The position numbers and the translations under genes are program-made. The notes below the pieces were generated by a model. It was not told where the DNA came from. It worked only from the letters and a program-made list of their open reading frames with translations, and made no database searches. From Pseudomonas fragi (GTDB lineage: Bacteria; Pseudomonadota; Gammaproteobacteria; Pseudomonadales; Pseudomonadaceae), in NCBI RefSeq assembly GCF_900105835.1, contig NZ_LT629783.1, forward strand, positions 372,001 to 436,000: a stretch of 64,000 nucleotides of DNA, read 5' to 3'. Shown piece after piece: positions 7,680 to 15,838 of this stretch. How positions within the stretch are numbered: position 1 is the stretch's first letter; every line of letters begins with the position of its first letter.

Positions 7680-9938
7680 ATGTCGTCTCGATTCAACCGC
7701 AGTCATCTTTCACTGGCTTTCATGGCCGCTCTGGCTTCGCCCACATTGCTCGCTGACGCACTTGAGCGCGAGCGTGACGAAGTACCGGTAGAGGCCACCG
7801 ATTTGCCGGTGGATGGTACCCGCCAGGCGCTGCAACTTGAAGAAACCCGCGTACTGGGCACCGCTGCACAGGAATTGAAGCAAGCGCCGGGGGTGTCGAT
7901 CATCACCGCCGAAGATATCAAAAAGCGCCCGCCGGCCAATGACCTGTCCGATATCATCCGCCGCGAACCGGGGGTCAACCTCACCGGCAACAGCTCCAGC
8001 GGTGCCCGCGGCAACAACCGCCAGATCGACCTGCGCGGCATGGGCCCGGAAAACACCCTGATCCTGATTGATGGCAAGCCGTCTTCTTCGCGCAATGCCC
8101 AGCGCTATGGCTGGAGCGGCGACCGCGATACCCGTGGGGAAACCAACTGGGTACCGGCCGAAGAGGTCGAGCGCATCGAGATCCTGCGCGGCCCGGCAGC
8201 GGCACGCTACGGTTCCGGGGCAATGGGCGGGGTGGTCAATATCATCACCAAGCGCCCTTCGAGCAAGCTCAGCGGCTCGTTGACCGCCTACTACCTGGCG
8301 CCCGAAGACGACGCCGAAGGCGTGAGCAAGCGTACCAACTTCAACCTCAGCGGGCCGATCACGGATGATCTGGTGTTTCGTGTGTATGGCGGCCTGAACA
8401 AGACCGACGCCGATGACCCGGGTATCAACACCGCCGCCCAGGCCTCCCCCGACAGCGTAGTGGCGGGGCGCGAAGGCGTGCGCAACAAGGACGTCAACGG
8501 CTTGCTCAGCTGGCAGTTCACCCCCGAGCAAACCCTGGACCTGGAAGCCAGTTACAGCCGTCAGGGCAATATTTTTGCCGGCGACACCATGCTCAACAGC
8601 GGGGGTGACTTCGTCAACAGCCTGACCGGCAAGGAAACCAGCGTACTGCAACGCAGCACCTTCTCGGCCACCCACAATGGTTCGTTCGACTGGGGCTCCA
8701 CCAAGGCCTCGCTGACCCATGACCTGACCCGTAACGCCCGCCTCAACGAAGGTCTGGCCGGTTATGGCGAAGGCGCACCCTCCGAAAGTGCCGGCAGGTT
8801 CGAATCGCGCCTGCGCAACACCCGCGCCACCGGCGAAGTCAACCTGCCATTGAACATGGGCACCGCCCAGGTGCTGACGCTGGGCGGCGAGTACCTCTAC
8901 GAGTCACTCAATGACCCGGGTTCGCTGCGCCCGCAAAGCTGGGACCCGGGTGCCGACGGCAGCGCGGCGCTGCCGGGCACTGACCGCACCGAAACCAAAT
9001 CCACGGCCAACAGCTATGCGTTCTACGTCGAGGACAATATCGAAGCCGGTGCCAAAACCATCGTCACTCCCGGCGTGCGTTTCGACCATCACAGCGAATT
9101 TGGCGGCAACTGGAGCCCGAGCCTCAATGCCTCGCACCAGATCACCGATGAGCTGAGCATCAAGGGCGGCATCGCCCGGGCCTACAAAACCCCGAACCTG
9201 TACCAGTCCAACCCCAACTACCTGCTGTACAGCCGTGGCGCGGGTTGCAGCTCGGTGGAAGTGAACATCGGTGGCTGCTATCTGGTCGGTAACCCGGACC
9301 TCAAGCCGGAAATCAGCGTCAACAAGGAGATCGGCCTGGCGTTCGACAAGGGCACCTGGCGCACCAGCGGTACCTATTTCCGCAACGACTACCAGAACAA
9401 GATCAATGCCAGCAACGAAGCGGCATTCCGACTGCCCAACGGCCGTCGCGTGCTGCAATGGGAAAACAGCGGCAAGGCCATCGTGCAAGGGGTGGAAGGC
9501 AACCTGTTTGTCAGCCTGCGCGAGGATCTGGACTGGAACACCAACCTGACCTACATGATCGAAAGCAAGGACAAGGAAACCGGCGACCCGCTGAGCATCA
9601 TCCCCAAATACACCCTCAACACCATGCTCGACTGGTACGCCACCGAAAAACTGTCGTTCCAGGTCAGCGGCACTTACTACGGCAAGCAGGAAGCGCCCAA
9701 GCGCAACAACCGCGCCAACGAAGCACTCGACAAATCCGTGCAGAAGCCGGTCGACCCGTACGGTCTGGTGGGCCTGAGCAGCGGCTATGAGTTCAATAAA
9801 AACTTCAGCGTGCGGGTGGGCATCAACAACCTGTTCGACAAACAGCTGTATCGCAAGGGCAATGCCGATGAAGCGGGGGCGCAAACCTACAACGAAGCGG
9901 GCCGGGCGTACTTTGCCTCGGTGACCAGTTCGTTCTGA
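7680..9938 (+). CDS. TonB-dependent ferric-siderophore receptor, FepA/PirA type
   Basis: A 752-residue outer-membrane receptor with a signal peptide ending near SPTLLA, a TonB-box-like ETRVLG region, a plug domain and a 22-strand barrel ending in the usual aromatic residue (VTSSF). The plug sequence DLSDIIRREPGVNLTGNSSS, followed by RGNNRQIDLRGMGPENTLIL, is diagnostic of the catecholate receptor family FepA/PfeA/PirA, so ferric enterobactin or a similar catecholate is the expected ligand. The start is placed at the ATG after AAGGGATC; an earlier in-frame start would precede the signal peptide. Two Fur-like boxes lie upstream, and three inner-membrane partner genes follow. Confidence 0.9.
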   Translation: MSSRFNRSHLSLAFMAALASPTLLADALERERDEVPVEATDLPVDGTRQALQLEETRVLGTAAQELKQAPGVSIITAEDIKKRPPANDLSDIIRREPGVNLTGNSSSGARGNNRQIDLRGMGPENTLILIDGKPSSSRNAQRYGWSGDRDTRGETNWVPAEEVERIEILRGPAAARYGSGAMGGVVNIITKRPSSKLSGSLTAYYLAPEDDAEGVSKRTNFNLSGPITDDLVFRVYGGLNKTDADDPGINTAAQASPDSVVAGREGVRNKDVNGLLSWQFTPEQTLDLEASYSRQGNIFAGDTMLNSGGDFVNSLTGKETSVLQRSTFSATHNGSFDWGSTKASLTHDLTRNARLNEGLAGYGEGAPSESAGRFESRLRNTRATGEVNLPLNMGTAQVLTLGGEYLYESLNDPGSLRPQSWDPGADGSAALPGTDRTETKSTANSYAFYVEDNIEAGAKTIVTPGVRFDHHSEFGGNWSPSLNASHQITDELSIKGGIARAYKTPNLYQSNPNYLLYSRGAGCSSVEVNIGGCYLVGNPDLKPEISVNKEIGLAFDKGTWRTSGTYFRNDYQNKINASNEAAFRLPNGRRVLQWENSGKAIVQGVEGNLFVSLREDLDWNTNLTYMIESKDKETGDPLSIIPKYTLNTMLDWYATEKLSFQVSGTYYGKQEAPKRNNRANEALDKSVQKPVDPYGLVGLSSGYEFNKNFSVRVGINNLFDKQLYRKGNADEAGAQTYNEAGRAYFASVTSSF

Positions 9939-9957
9939 TCACACTGTGACCCATGCA

Positions 9958-9989
9958 GGCGCGATATCCGTGAAAACGGGTGTCGCGCC
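9958..9989 (+). terminator. Intercistronic hairpin after the receptor gene
   Basis: GGCGCGA and TCGCGCC pair, with an inner CCGT/ACGG stem, in the gap between the receptor and DUF3649 genes. There is no T-run, so it may stabilise the upstream mRNA or lower downstream expression rather than stop transcription. Confidence 0.4.
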
Positions 9990-10042
9990 GTTGTCGCATC
10001 TGGCACGGGCAAAAAGCCGGAGCTTGATAAGGGATTGAAAAA

Positions 10043-10333
10043 ATGAAACTTGCAACGTCGGCCTGGGCGCCGATCGTGTCCCGCACCCTGGCAGCACTAG
10101 TCGGCGGCTATGTCTTTACCTATGCCTTTACCGCTGCCTTGGCGCGGCTGCTGCCGCTGGACAAGGTGGACGCGATGATCGTCGCCAGCCTGTTGTCATT
10201 TGTGATCTACACCTTCGCCATTCTGTGGGCATTTGCTGCCCGCCACCAGTGGTCGGCCTGGATGGGCGCGGTACTTGCCGTGCCCCTGGCCGCCATCGGT
10301 TTTTGGCCGCAACTGCTGGAGCAACTGGGATGA
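10043..10333 (+). CDS. DUF3649 iron-uptake-associated membrane protein
   Basis: A 96-residue protein with three hydrophobic segments (about 15-35, 43-64 and 70-88), matching the DUF3649 family that sits in siderophore receptor operons of Pseudomonas. Its biochemical role is not established. The stop overlaps the start of the next gene (ATGA), so translation is coupled and the products are probably made together. It is the first of three inner-membrane genes behind the receptor. Confidence 0.75.
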   Translation: MKLATSAWAPIVSRTLAALVGGYVFTYAFTAALARLLPLDKVDAMIVASLLSFVIYTFAILWAFAARHQWSAWMGAVLAVPLAAIGFWPQLLEQLG

Positions 10334-11868
10334 AACAGACCCTGACCCAATCCATGGCCTGGCTGCACACCTGGGGCGGCCTGATCGTCGGCTGGTTGTT
10401 GTTCGTGATCTTTTTGACCGGCAGCCTGGCCGTGTTCGATCAGGAGATCGACAACTGGATGACCCCCGAGCTGCCGGCCCATCAGTTGACCGACGAGCAG
10501 GCCGCGCAACGGGCACTGACTTACCTGCAGGCCCACAAGGCCGACGCAAAGCAGTGGGGCATCAGCCTGCCCTATGAGCGTTCGCCGCAATTGCAGGCTT
10601 CTACCGGCGGGCGCCGTGATGGCGTGTCGGTGACCCTGGACCCTGACACCGGCGAAGTGATGCCGGTGCGGGAAACAGTAGGGGGGCGGTTTTTCTTTCT
10701 GTTTCACTTCACCTTGCACATGCCGCGCATGATCGGCATCTACCTGGTCGGTGCGCTGGCCATGGGCATGCTGGCGGCTTTGGTCAGCGGCATCGTGATC
10801 CACAAAAAATTCTTCAAGGAATTCTTCACCTTCCGTCCCGCCAAAGGCCAGCGCTCGTGGCTTGACGCGCATAACGCCAGTGCCGTGCTGTTGCTGCCTT
10901 TTCACTTGATGATCACCTACACCGGGCTGGCGATTTTCCTGGTGATCTATATGCCGGCGGCGATGGACGCGTTGTTCGATGGCGACCGCGAGGCCTTTTT
11001 CAAGGCGCAGGACAAGACGCCGGCCAGCGTTGCCGTGCAGCGCCCGGCAACCGCAGAGCCTGCACCGCTGGTAGCCCTGGGGCCGTTGCTGAGCCAGGCC
11101 CGGGCGGTCATGGGGCCGTTGGGCGGGATCAGCATCAGCAACCCCGGGATGAGCAATGCCGAAATCCAGATTCGTCCGATCCTGGGCAACCGTATTGCCC
11201 TGACCAAGGGCCAGGGCATGCGCTTTGACGGCGTCACCGGCGAGCAGTTGTCCGGCCCCACAGAGATGCGCCCCACGGTGCTTACCCACCGGGTGATTTC
11301 CGGGCTGCACTTTGCCCAGTTCGGCGGCTACCCGATGCGCTGGCTGTACTTTGTTTGCGGCCTGATCAGCAGCGCCATGATTGCCAGCGGGCTGGTGCTG
11401 TTCACCGTCAAGCGGCGGCGCAAATACGCCAGCGAAGGTCGGGTTGCCCAGGTGCTTTACCGTCTGGTCGAGGCGATCAACGTCACCGTTATGGCCGGCT
11501 TGAGCCTGGCTTGTATCAGCCTGTTGTGGGGCAACCGGCTGTTGCCGTCGGGAATGGCCGAACGGGCTGATGCTGAGTTGAATGTGTTCTTTGGTGTGTG
11601 GGCGTTGAGTTGTGTCCATGCCTTGCTGCGCCCGCGCATGCAGGCCTGGCGCGAGCAACTGGGGCTGGCGGGGTTGATGTGCCTGAGCTTGCCGTTGTTG
11701 AGTGTGTTCACCGTCAATCGGCCTTGGGCGCTGCCCAGCAGCATGGGCGTTGAGCTGACCGCGATGGCCCTGGGCGCCATGTTGTTGTGGGCGTGCTGGA
11801 AAGTATCGCAACCGGCGGTGGAGCGGGTGCCGCGCAAAAAGACCGCCGTCATGGCCGAGGTGAATTGA
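10330..11868 (+). CDS. PepSY-associated TM protein (siderophore reductase type)
   Basis: A 512-residue inner-membrane protein. An N-terminal segment (SMAWLHTWGGLIVGWLLFVI) carries a conserved His, a PepSY-like domain follows, then further segments with paired histidines (FLFHFTLHMPRMIGIYLVG, LLLPFHLMITYTGLAIFLV). These features are typical of PepSY_TM proteins such as FoxB, FpvG and PiuB, which take part in reduction of ferric siderophores in the periplasm; heme ligation by the His residues is known for some relatives and inferred here. The ATGA overlap with DUF3649 fixes the start. Confidence 0.82.
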   Translation: MKQTLTQSMAWLHTWGGLIVGWLLFVIFLTGSLAVFDQEIDNWMTPELPAHQLTDEQAAQRALTYLQAHKADAKQWGISLPYERSPQLQASTGGRRDGVSVTLDPDTGEVMPVRETVGGRFFFLFHFTLHMPRMIGIYLVGALAMGMLAALVSGIVIHKKFFKEFFTFRPAKGQRSWLDAHNASAVLLLPFHLMITYTGLAIFLVIYMPAAMDALFDGDREAFFKAQDKTPASVAVQRPATAEPAPLVALGPLLSQARAVMGPLGGISISNPGMSNAEIQIRPILGNRIALTKGQGMRFDGVTGEQLSGPTEMRPTVLTHRVISGLHFAQFGGYPMRWLYFVCGLISSAMIASGLVLFTVKRRRKYASEGRVAQVLYRLVEAINVTVMAGLSLACISLLWGNRLLPSGMAERADAELNVFFGVWALSCVHALLRPRMQAWREQLGLAGLMCLSLPLLSVFTVNRPWALPSSMGVELTAMALGAMLLWACWKVSQPAVERVPRKKTAVMAEVN

Positions 11869-11869
11869 G

Positions 11870-12205
11870 ATGCTGGCTGATTTTTTTGCGGCACTGGGTT
11901 TTGCCTATGTCGGCATGCTTGCCTTGTGCCAGGGGTTGGAGCGCCATTACAAACAGGTGTGGGGCAAGCCGCCGTCGACGCAGTTACGGCGTGGGCTAAG
12001 GGCTGCAGGTTGGCTGAGCCTGGGGCTCAGCTTGTGGTTTTGCGCGCAGGCCTGGGGCTGGGCAATGGGGCCGGTGGGCTGGTTTGGCCTGCTCTCGCTG
12101 AGTGGTTTTAGCCTGCTGATGCTGTTGCCGTATCGGCCGCGACTGGCCGTGTGGTTGCCAATGGGGTTTGTGCCGATTTGGGCGATGATCGCAACCCTGG
12201 CATAA
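11870..12205 (+). CDS. DUF3325 family membrane protein
   Basis: A 111-residue protein with four hydrophobic stretches and a QGLERHYKQVWG loop, matching the DUF3325 family that accompanies PepSY proteins and DUF3649 in iron cassettes. It starts one base after the preceding stop, so it belongs to the same operon. No catalytic motif is visible; a role in assembly of the PepSY reductase is a guess. A large inverted repeat follows. Confidence 0.72.
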   Translation: MLADFFAALGFAYVGMLALCQGLERHYKQVWGKPPSTQLRRGLRAAGWLSLGLSLWFCAQAWGWAMGPVGWFGLLSLSGFSLLMLLPYRPRLAVWLPMGFVPIWAMIATLA

Positions 12206-12208
12206 ACC

Positions 12209-12351
12209 GTAGCAGCTGCCGAGGAACGAGGCTGCGTTCGGCGGCGCAGCCGCCGTAAAACCTGAGTTCGCGGTTAACCTGACACACCGTGCATTCTGAC
12301 TCTACGACGGCTGCGCCGCCGAACGCAGCCTCGTTCCTCGGCAGCTGCTAC
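12209..12351. repeat. 48-bp near-perfect inverted repeat, possible bidirectional terminator
   Basis: Two 48-bp arms, beginning GTAGCAGCTGCCGAGGAACG on the left, are complementary with one mismatch and are separated by 47 bp. They sit between the convergent DUF3325 and permease genes. A shorter relative of the same family (GTAGCCGCTG with a shared CGAGGCTGCGT) marks the end of the yejF-like gene. Confidence 0.75.
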
Positions 12352-12356
12352 ATGTT

Positions 12357-13031
12357 TTATGCAGGTTTTCGCACCCAACGATTGGCAATCAGATCCAGGC
12401 TGCTGCAAAACACAAAGTACACCAGCGCCACAAACAGGAATATTTCGGTGGGGTGCACCATCACCCGATTGCTGATCTGGGTGGCGACAAACGACAGTTC
12501 TCCCACGCCGATCACATACGCCAGCGAAGTGTCCTTGATCAGTGAAATCCACTGGTTGAGAAAGGACGGCAACATCATCGGCAAGGCCTGGGGCAGGATG
12601 ATCAGGCGCAGCACCTGCCACTTGCCCAGGCCCAGCGCCGTGCCTGCCGCCCATTGCCCGGGCGGCAGGCTGCTGATCCCGGCATACACCGAGTGCGCCA
12701 GGTACGCACCGCCTATCAGCGACAGTGCACATACCACGGTGGCCAGCGCGGGTACATCAACCTTGAACAGGATGGGCAGCAGGAAGTAGCTCCAGAAAAT
12801 CAGCATCACCACCGGAATTGCGCGCAAAAAGCCCAGTACCCCCAGCAGCAACCAGCGCGTTTTGCCGCGAATCATCACCAGTGCAATACCCAGCACCAGC
12901 CCCAGGAATGCCGAAATGATCCCTGACAACAGGCTGAGCAACAGCGTCAGTGCCGCGCCGCCCAACTGTCCGTTGGGCCAGGCGCCGAGCATAAAATACG
13001 AAAAATTGTCGCTGATAACCGAAAAATCCAT
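12357..13031 (-). CDS. Polar amino acid ABC transporter permease (second)
   Basis: A 224-residue inner-membrane permease of the HisM/GltK class. Five hydrophobic segments are visible, and the EAA-loop region AAGTALGLGKWQVLRLIILP sits where the permease docks on its ATPase. It follows the other permease by three bases, and the two probably form a heterodimer with the binding protein encoded upstream. No ATP-binding subunit is encoded in the cluster. Confidence 0.85.
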   Translation of the reverse strand: MDFSVISDNFSYFMLGAWPNGQLGGAALTLLLSLLSGIISAFLGLVLGIALVMIRGKTRWLLLGVLGFLRAIPVVMLIFWSYFLLPILFKVDVPALATVVCALSLIGGAYLAHSVYAGISSLPPGQWAAGTALGLGKWQVLRLIILPQALPMMLPSFLNQWISLIKDTSLAYVIGVGELSFVATQISNRVMVHPTEIFLFVALVYFVFCSSLDLIANRWVRKPA

Positions 13032-13034
13032 GAC

Positions 13035-13778
13035 TTACACCACTCCCTGGCGATACCACTTGCTGCGGGCAATCAATTGGCCAAGCACTTCGATCAAGGC
13101 AATGCTGGCCACATACAGCAGGGTGGCAAAACCGAAGGCCTGGAAGGTCTTGAAGGTTTCGGTCTCGACTTGCCGCGAGGCATAGGACAGTTCGGCCAAA
13201 CCGATGGCCATGGTCAGTGACGAGTTTTTCAGGGCATTCATGTACTGCCCCAGCAACGGCCCCAACGCCGTGCGCAGCGCCTGCGGGAACACGATATAGC
13301 GCCACACCTGTGCCGGCCGCAGGCCCAGTGCCAGGCCCGCCGCCCGTTGTTCTACGCGCACCGAGCTGACGCCTGCACGAAACTCTTCGCAAATGAAGGC
13401 GGCGGTGTAGAGCATCAGCCCCCAGAACCCGGCGAGAAATTCAAACGACGGCCATTCAATTTCAAACAGGCCCAGGGACAGGCTGCGGGGCTGGTTGAGC
13501 CACATCACCAGCCCTTCGGGCAGCATGGCCGTGACCCCGAAGTACCAGAAAAACAGCTGCACCAGCAGCGGCGTATTGCGAAACAGGGCCAGGTAGGCCC
13601 GTGCCGGCCATGACCACACACGCAAAGGCGAGAGGCGTGCCAGGCACAGTAAAAACCCCAGCCCTGTCGCCACCAGGCAGGTCAGCAGGGAAAGGATCAG
13701 GGTGAGGACAAAACCATCGAGCAACCAGTGCAGGTATTGCGGGGCAAGCAGTTCACCGAACATAGAAACAGCGTCCAT
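13035..13778 (-). CDS. Polar amino acid ABC transporter permease (first)
   Basis: A 247-residue permease of the HisQ/GltJ class. It has the family pattern YLALFRNTPLLVQLFFWYFG near residue 85 and an EAA loop (RAAGLALGLRPAQVWRYIVF). An alternative ATG six codons downstream gives MFGELL. It lies between the binding protein gene and the second permease on the same strand, which is the usual order for acidic or polar amino acid importers such as GltI-GltJ-GltK. Confidence 0.85.
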   Translation of the reverse strand: MDAVSMFGELLAPQYLHWLLDGFVLTLILSLLTCLVATGLGFLLCLARLSPLRVWSWPARAYLALFRNTPLLVQLFFWYFGVTAMLPEGLVMWLNQPRSLSLGLFEIEWPSFEFLAGFWGLMLYTAAFICEEFRAGVSSVRVEQRAAGLALGLRPAQVWRYIVFPQALRTALGPLLGQYMNALKNSSLTMAIGLAELSYASRQVETETFKTFQAFGFATLLYVASIALIEVLGQLIARSKWYRQGVV

Positions 13779-13838
13779 CCAGAAACGAGCAAACCCGTCC
13801 GGTTGACCGTGACGGGCTGAGGGTGTCGCGAAGGAGGC

Positions 13839-14645
13839 TTAGCTCTTGTCGCCAATCTTGTACAGGCGGGTCAGCGGGGTCTTGGTGGTCGGGCCGAACC
13901 AGGCGTCATAAATGCCCTGGGCCTTGCCCTGGGCTTCGAGGTCGGTGAGGGTCTGGTTGACCACCTCGGTCAGGCGCGCCTCGCCTTTGGGAATACCGAC
14001 GCCGATCAGGTCATTGGAAATGGTGAAGGGCGGCACTTCGTATTTGTCCTTGTCCGGCACATTGGCCAGCAGGCCGATCAGCTTCGGGCCGTCCTGGGTG
14101 ATGGCCTGGACGTTGCCGTTGCGCAGGGCAGTGAAGGCGAACGGGGTGTCATCGTAGGCCACCACTTTGGCGCCGGGGAACTTCTCGCGCAATACGCCTT
14201 CGTTGACCGTGCCCTTGTCCACGCCCACGCGCCATTTGTTCAGCTCGTCGGGGGATGTGAGGGTGCCTTTCTTGACGATAAATTGCTGGCCCGAAGCGAA
14301 GTACGGAATGCTGAAATTCACCTGCTCGGCCCGCTCGGGGGTGATGGTGAAGTTGGCGAGCACCAGGTCGACTTTGTTCGCGACCAGCAGCGGTACGCGG
14401 TTGGCCGGGTTGGTCGGCTGCAACTGCAACTTCACGCCCAGCTTGTCGGCGATGGCCTTGGCGTAGTCCACGTCGAGGCCTTCGATCTGCTTGCTTTTGG
14501 CATCGACAAAGCCAAAGGGCGGGTTGCTGTCAAAGGACGCCACGCGCAGCACACCGGATTTTTTGATGTCATCCAGACGATCGGCGTGGGCCAGGCCAGA
14601 CAAAACAGCCAGGGTCAGGGCGGTGAGGGCAGTGAATGTTTTCAT
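13839..14645 (-). CDS. Amino acid ABC transporter periplasmic binding protein
   Basis: A 268-residue class-F periplasmic binding protein (SBP_bac_3). A signal peptide ends at about residue 21 (LSGLAHA|DRLD). The ligand-site pattern SNPPFGFVDAKSKQIEGLDV, then LVLANFTITPERAEQVNFS, marks amino acid binding; the Arg and Asp positions that hold the alpha-carboxylate and alpha-amino group appear conserved. The ligand is not predictable from this alone. It is the first gene of a three-gene importer. Confidence 0.87.
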   Translation of the reverse strand: MKTFTALTALTLAVLSGLAHADRLDDIKKSGVLRVASFDSNPPFGFVDAKSKQIEGLDVDYAKAIADKLGVKLQLQPTNPANRVPLLVANKVDLVLANFTITPERAEQVNFSIPYFASGQQFIVKKGTLTSPDELNKWRVGVDKGTVNEGVLREKFPGAKVVAYDDTPFAFTALRNGNVQAITQDGPKLIGLLANVPDKDKYEVPPFTISNDLIGVGIPKGEARLTEVVNQTLTDLEAQGKAQGIYDAWFGPTTKTPLTRLYKIGDKS

Positions 14646-14849
14646 TTCGTTCTCATCATGAGTTGGAAGATTTATGACGAGAGTCTTGCAGGAAAATTAG
14701 CTTTTAAAAAAGAATATAAAACGATTTATATATTCTATTTGGAGATATGAGGGCTGAGCAGTGCAAGCGCCCTGAGTCTTGCTCGCTAGATAGTGGCCAT
14801 TGGCCAAAAACTGCTCTAGGCTGTACGGCTTTTCTGGACTGAACTGCCT

Positions 14850-15593
14850 GTGAAGCTGTTTTGTAAACCCAAAGCCTTGATTCATTATTCCAAAGTGTCT
14901 GTCAGCGATTTCCAACAGCGCCTTTTCAAGGTCAACACCCAGGGCCGCCTGTACACCCTGGATTTGTTCGAGCATTCCCCGGGCCACACCACTGCCTCCA
15001 TATCCCCTCGATGTGTGCTGATCTTCACCGATAAGGCACTAGACAAATTCGAGTTGCACCCGTGGTTTACTCTGCTGGGTTTCAAGTGCTTTAACGGCCA
15101 GTACTGGACCCGCAAGGTTGGGGATGTGACCTGGTCCAGTAACGATCAGCGCATCCACGGCAATGTTATCCATATCCGTGATATCCAGATTGTGCCGATC
15201 CGCTCGAAGCGACGAGCGCGTTGCCAAAGCCTGAAAATCAATACGCGGCGACTCTTTGACTGGGGGCTGATAAGCTTTTTGCTGGCTGTATGGGGCGTGT
15301 ACCTGTTTGCCAGGAATGATTCCCGCGTCGCGGCTGTAATGGATACCGTAAACCACTGCGTCCAGCACTACTATCACTGGGGGGTGCTGCTCTGGAGCCT
15401 GGCTTACCTTGTGGCGTCGGCTTGGGCAAGCAAGACCTTCTATGCCTCCAGAGTTTCTTTTACCCGCGACCTGGTCGCTTTGGGGCTGGTGCGCACCGCT
15501 GCGCGGTATGTGCCTGACACCGATTGCCTTTGCTACAAGGCCACAGCCTTGTTGTCACGGGCAGTGGCGCGGATACGCAGCCTGTGGAGTTGA
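14850..15593 (+). CDS. Hypothetical two-TM protein
   Basis: A 247-residue protein I do not recognise. It starts with GTG without a strong ribosome-binding site. Residues 1-130 are soluble and rich in basic and aromatic residues (for example KCFNGQYWTRK, GDVTWSSNDQ), and two membrane segments follow at about 138-154 and 176-192, with a basic C-terminal tail. The upstream 50 bp are unusually AT-rich (about 14696-14750), unlike neighbouring genes, which may be the promoter or a sign of transfer. It stands alone between two transport clusters, with a REP doublet downstream. Confidence 0.55.
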   Translation: MKLFCKPKALIHYSKVSVSDFQQRLFKVNTQGRLYTLDLFEHSPGHTTASISPRCVLIFTDKALDKFELHPWFTLLGFKCFNGQYWTRKVGDVTWSSNDQRIHGNVIHIRDIQIVPIRSKRRARCQSLKINTRRLFDWGLISFLLAVWGVYLFARNDSRVAAVMDTVNHCVQHYYHWGVLLWSLAYLVASAWASKTFYASRVSFTRDLVALGLVRTAARYVPDTDCLCYKATALLSRAVARIRSLWS

Positions 15594-15603
15594 CCGCCTG
15601 ACC

Positions 15604-15689
15604 TGTGGGAGCGGGCTTGCTCGCGATCCGGGCGACGCGATCCTTCAATTACAGCGAGGTGATGCCATCGCGAGCAAGCCCGCTCCCAC
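15604..15689. repeat. REP doublet (inverted pair)
   Basis: Two inverted REP-like units, TGTGGGAGCGGGCTTGCTCG and its complement, lie just past the hypothetical two-TM gene. They are the same family as the doublets near 41.2 and 49.6 kb. Confidence 0.9.
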
Positions 15690-15765
15690 CGAAAAGGCTT
15701 GCGTTGCCAGCATTGCGTCCCCCCGTAAAACCTGAGGAGCGGATTAAACTGGTACTGCGAGGTGT

Positions 15766-15838
15766 CTGTTTTTGCGACTGCTGCGTCGCAGTGGCGCACC
15801 AAACCGGACGCAGCCTCGCTCCGCTCGTCAGCGGCTAC
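15766..15838. repeat. Repeat related to the 48-bp inverted repeat, at the yejF end
   Basis: On the minus strand GTAGCCGCTGACGAGCGGAG, followed by CGAGGCTGCGTCC, resembles the arms at 12.2 kb. The TAG stop codon of the ATPase gene lies inside the repeat, so the repeat begins exactly where the gene ends. It is probably a mobile terminator-type element. Confidence 0.55.

Noticed and set aside
10207..11811. Open frame of 534 codons opposite to the PepSY gene
   Set aside because: Gln/His/Arg-rich antisense shadow of a real gene.
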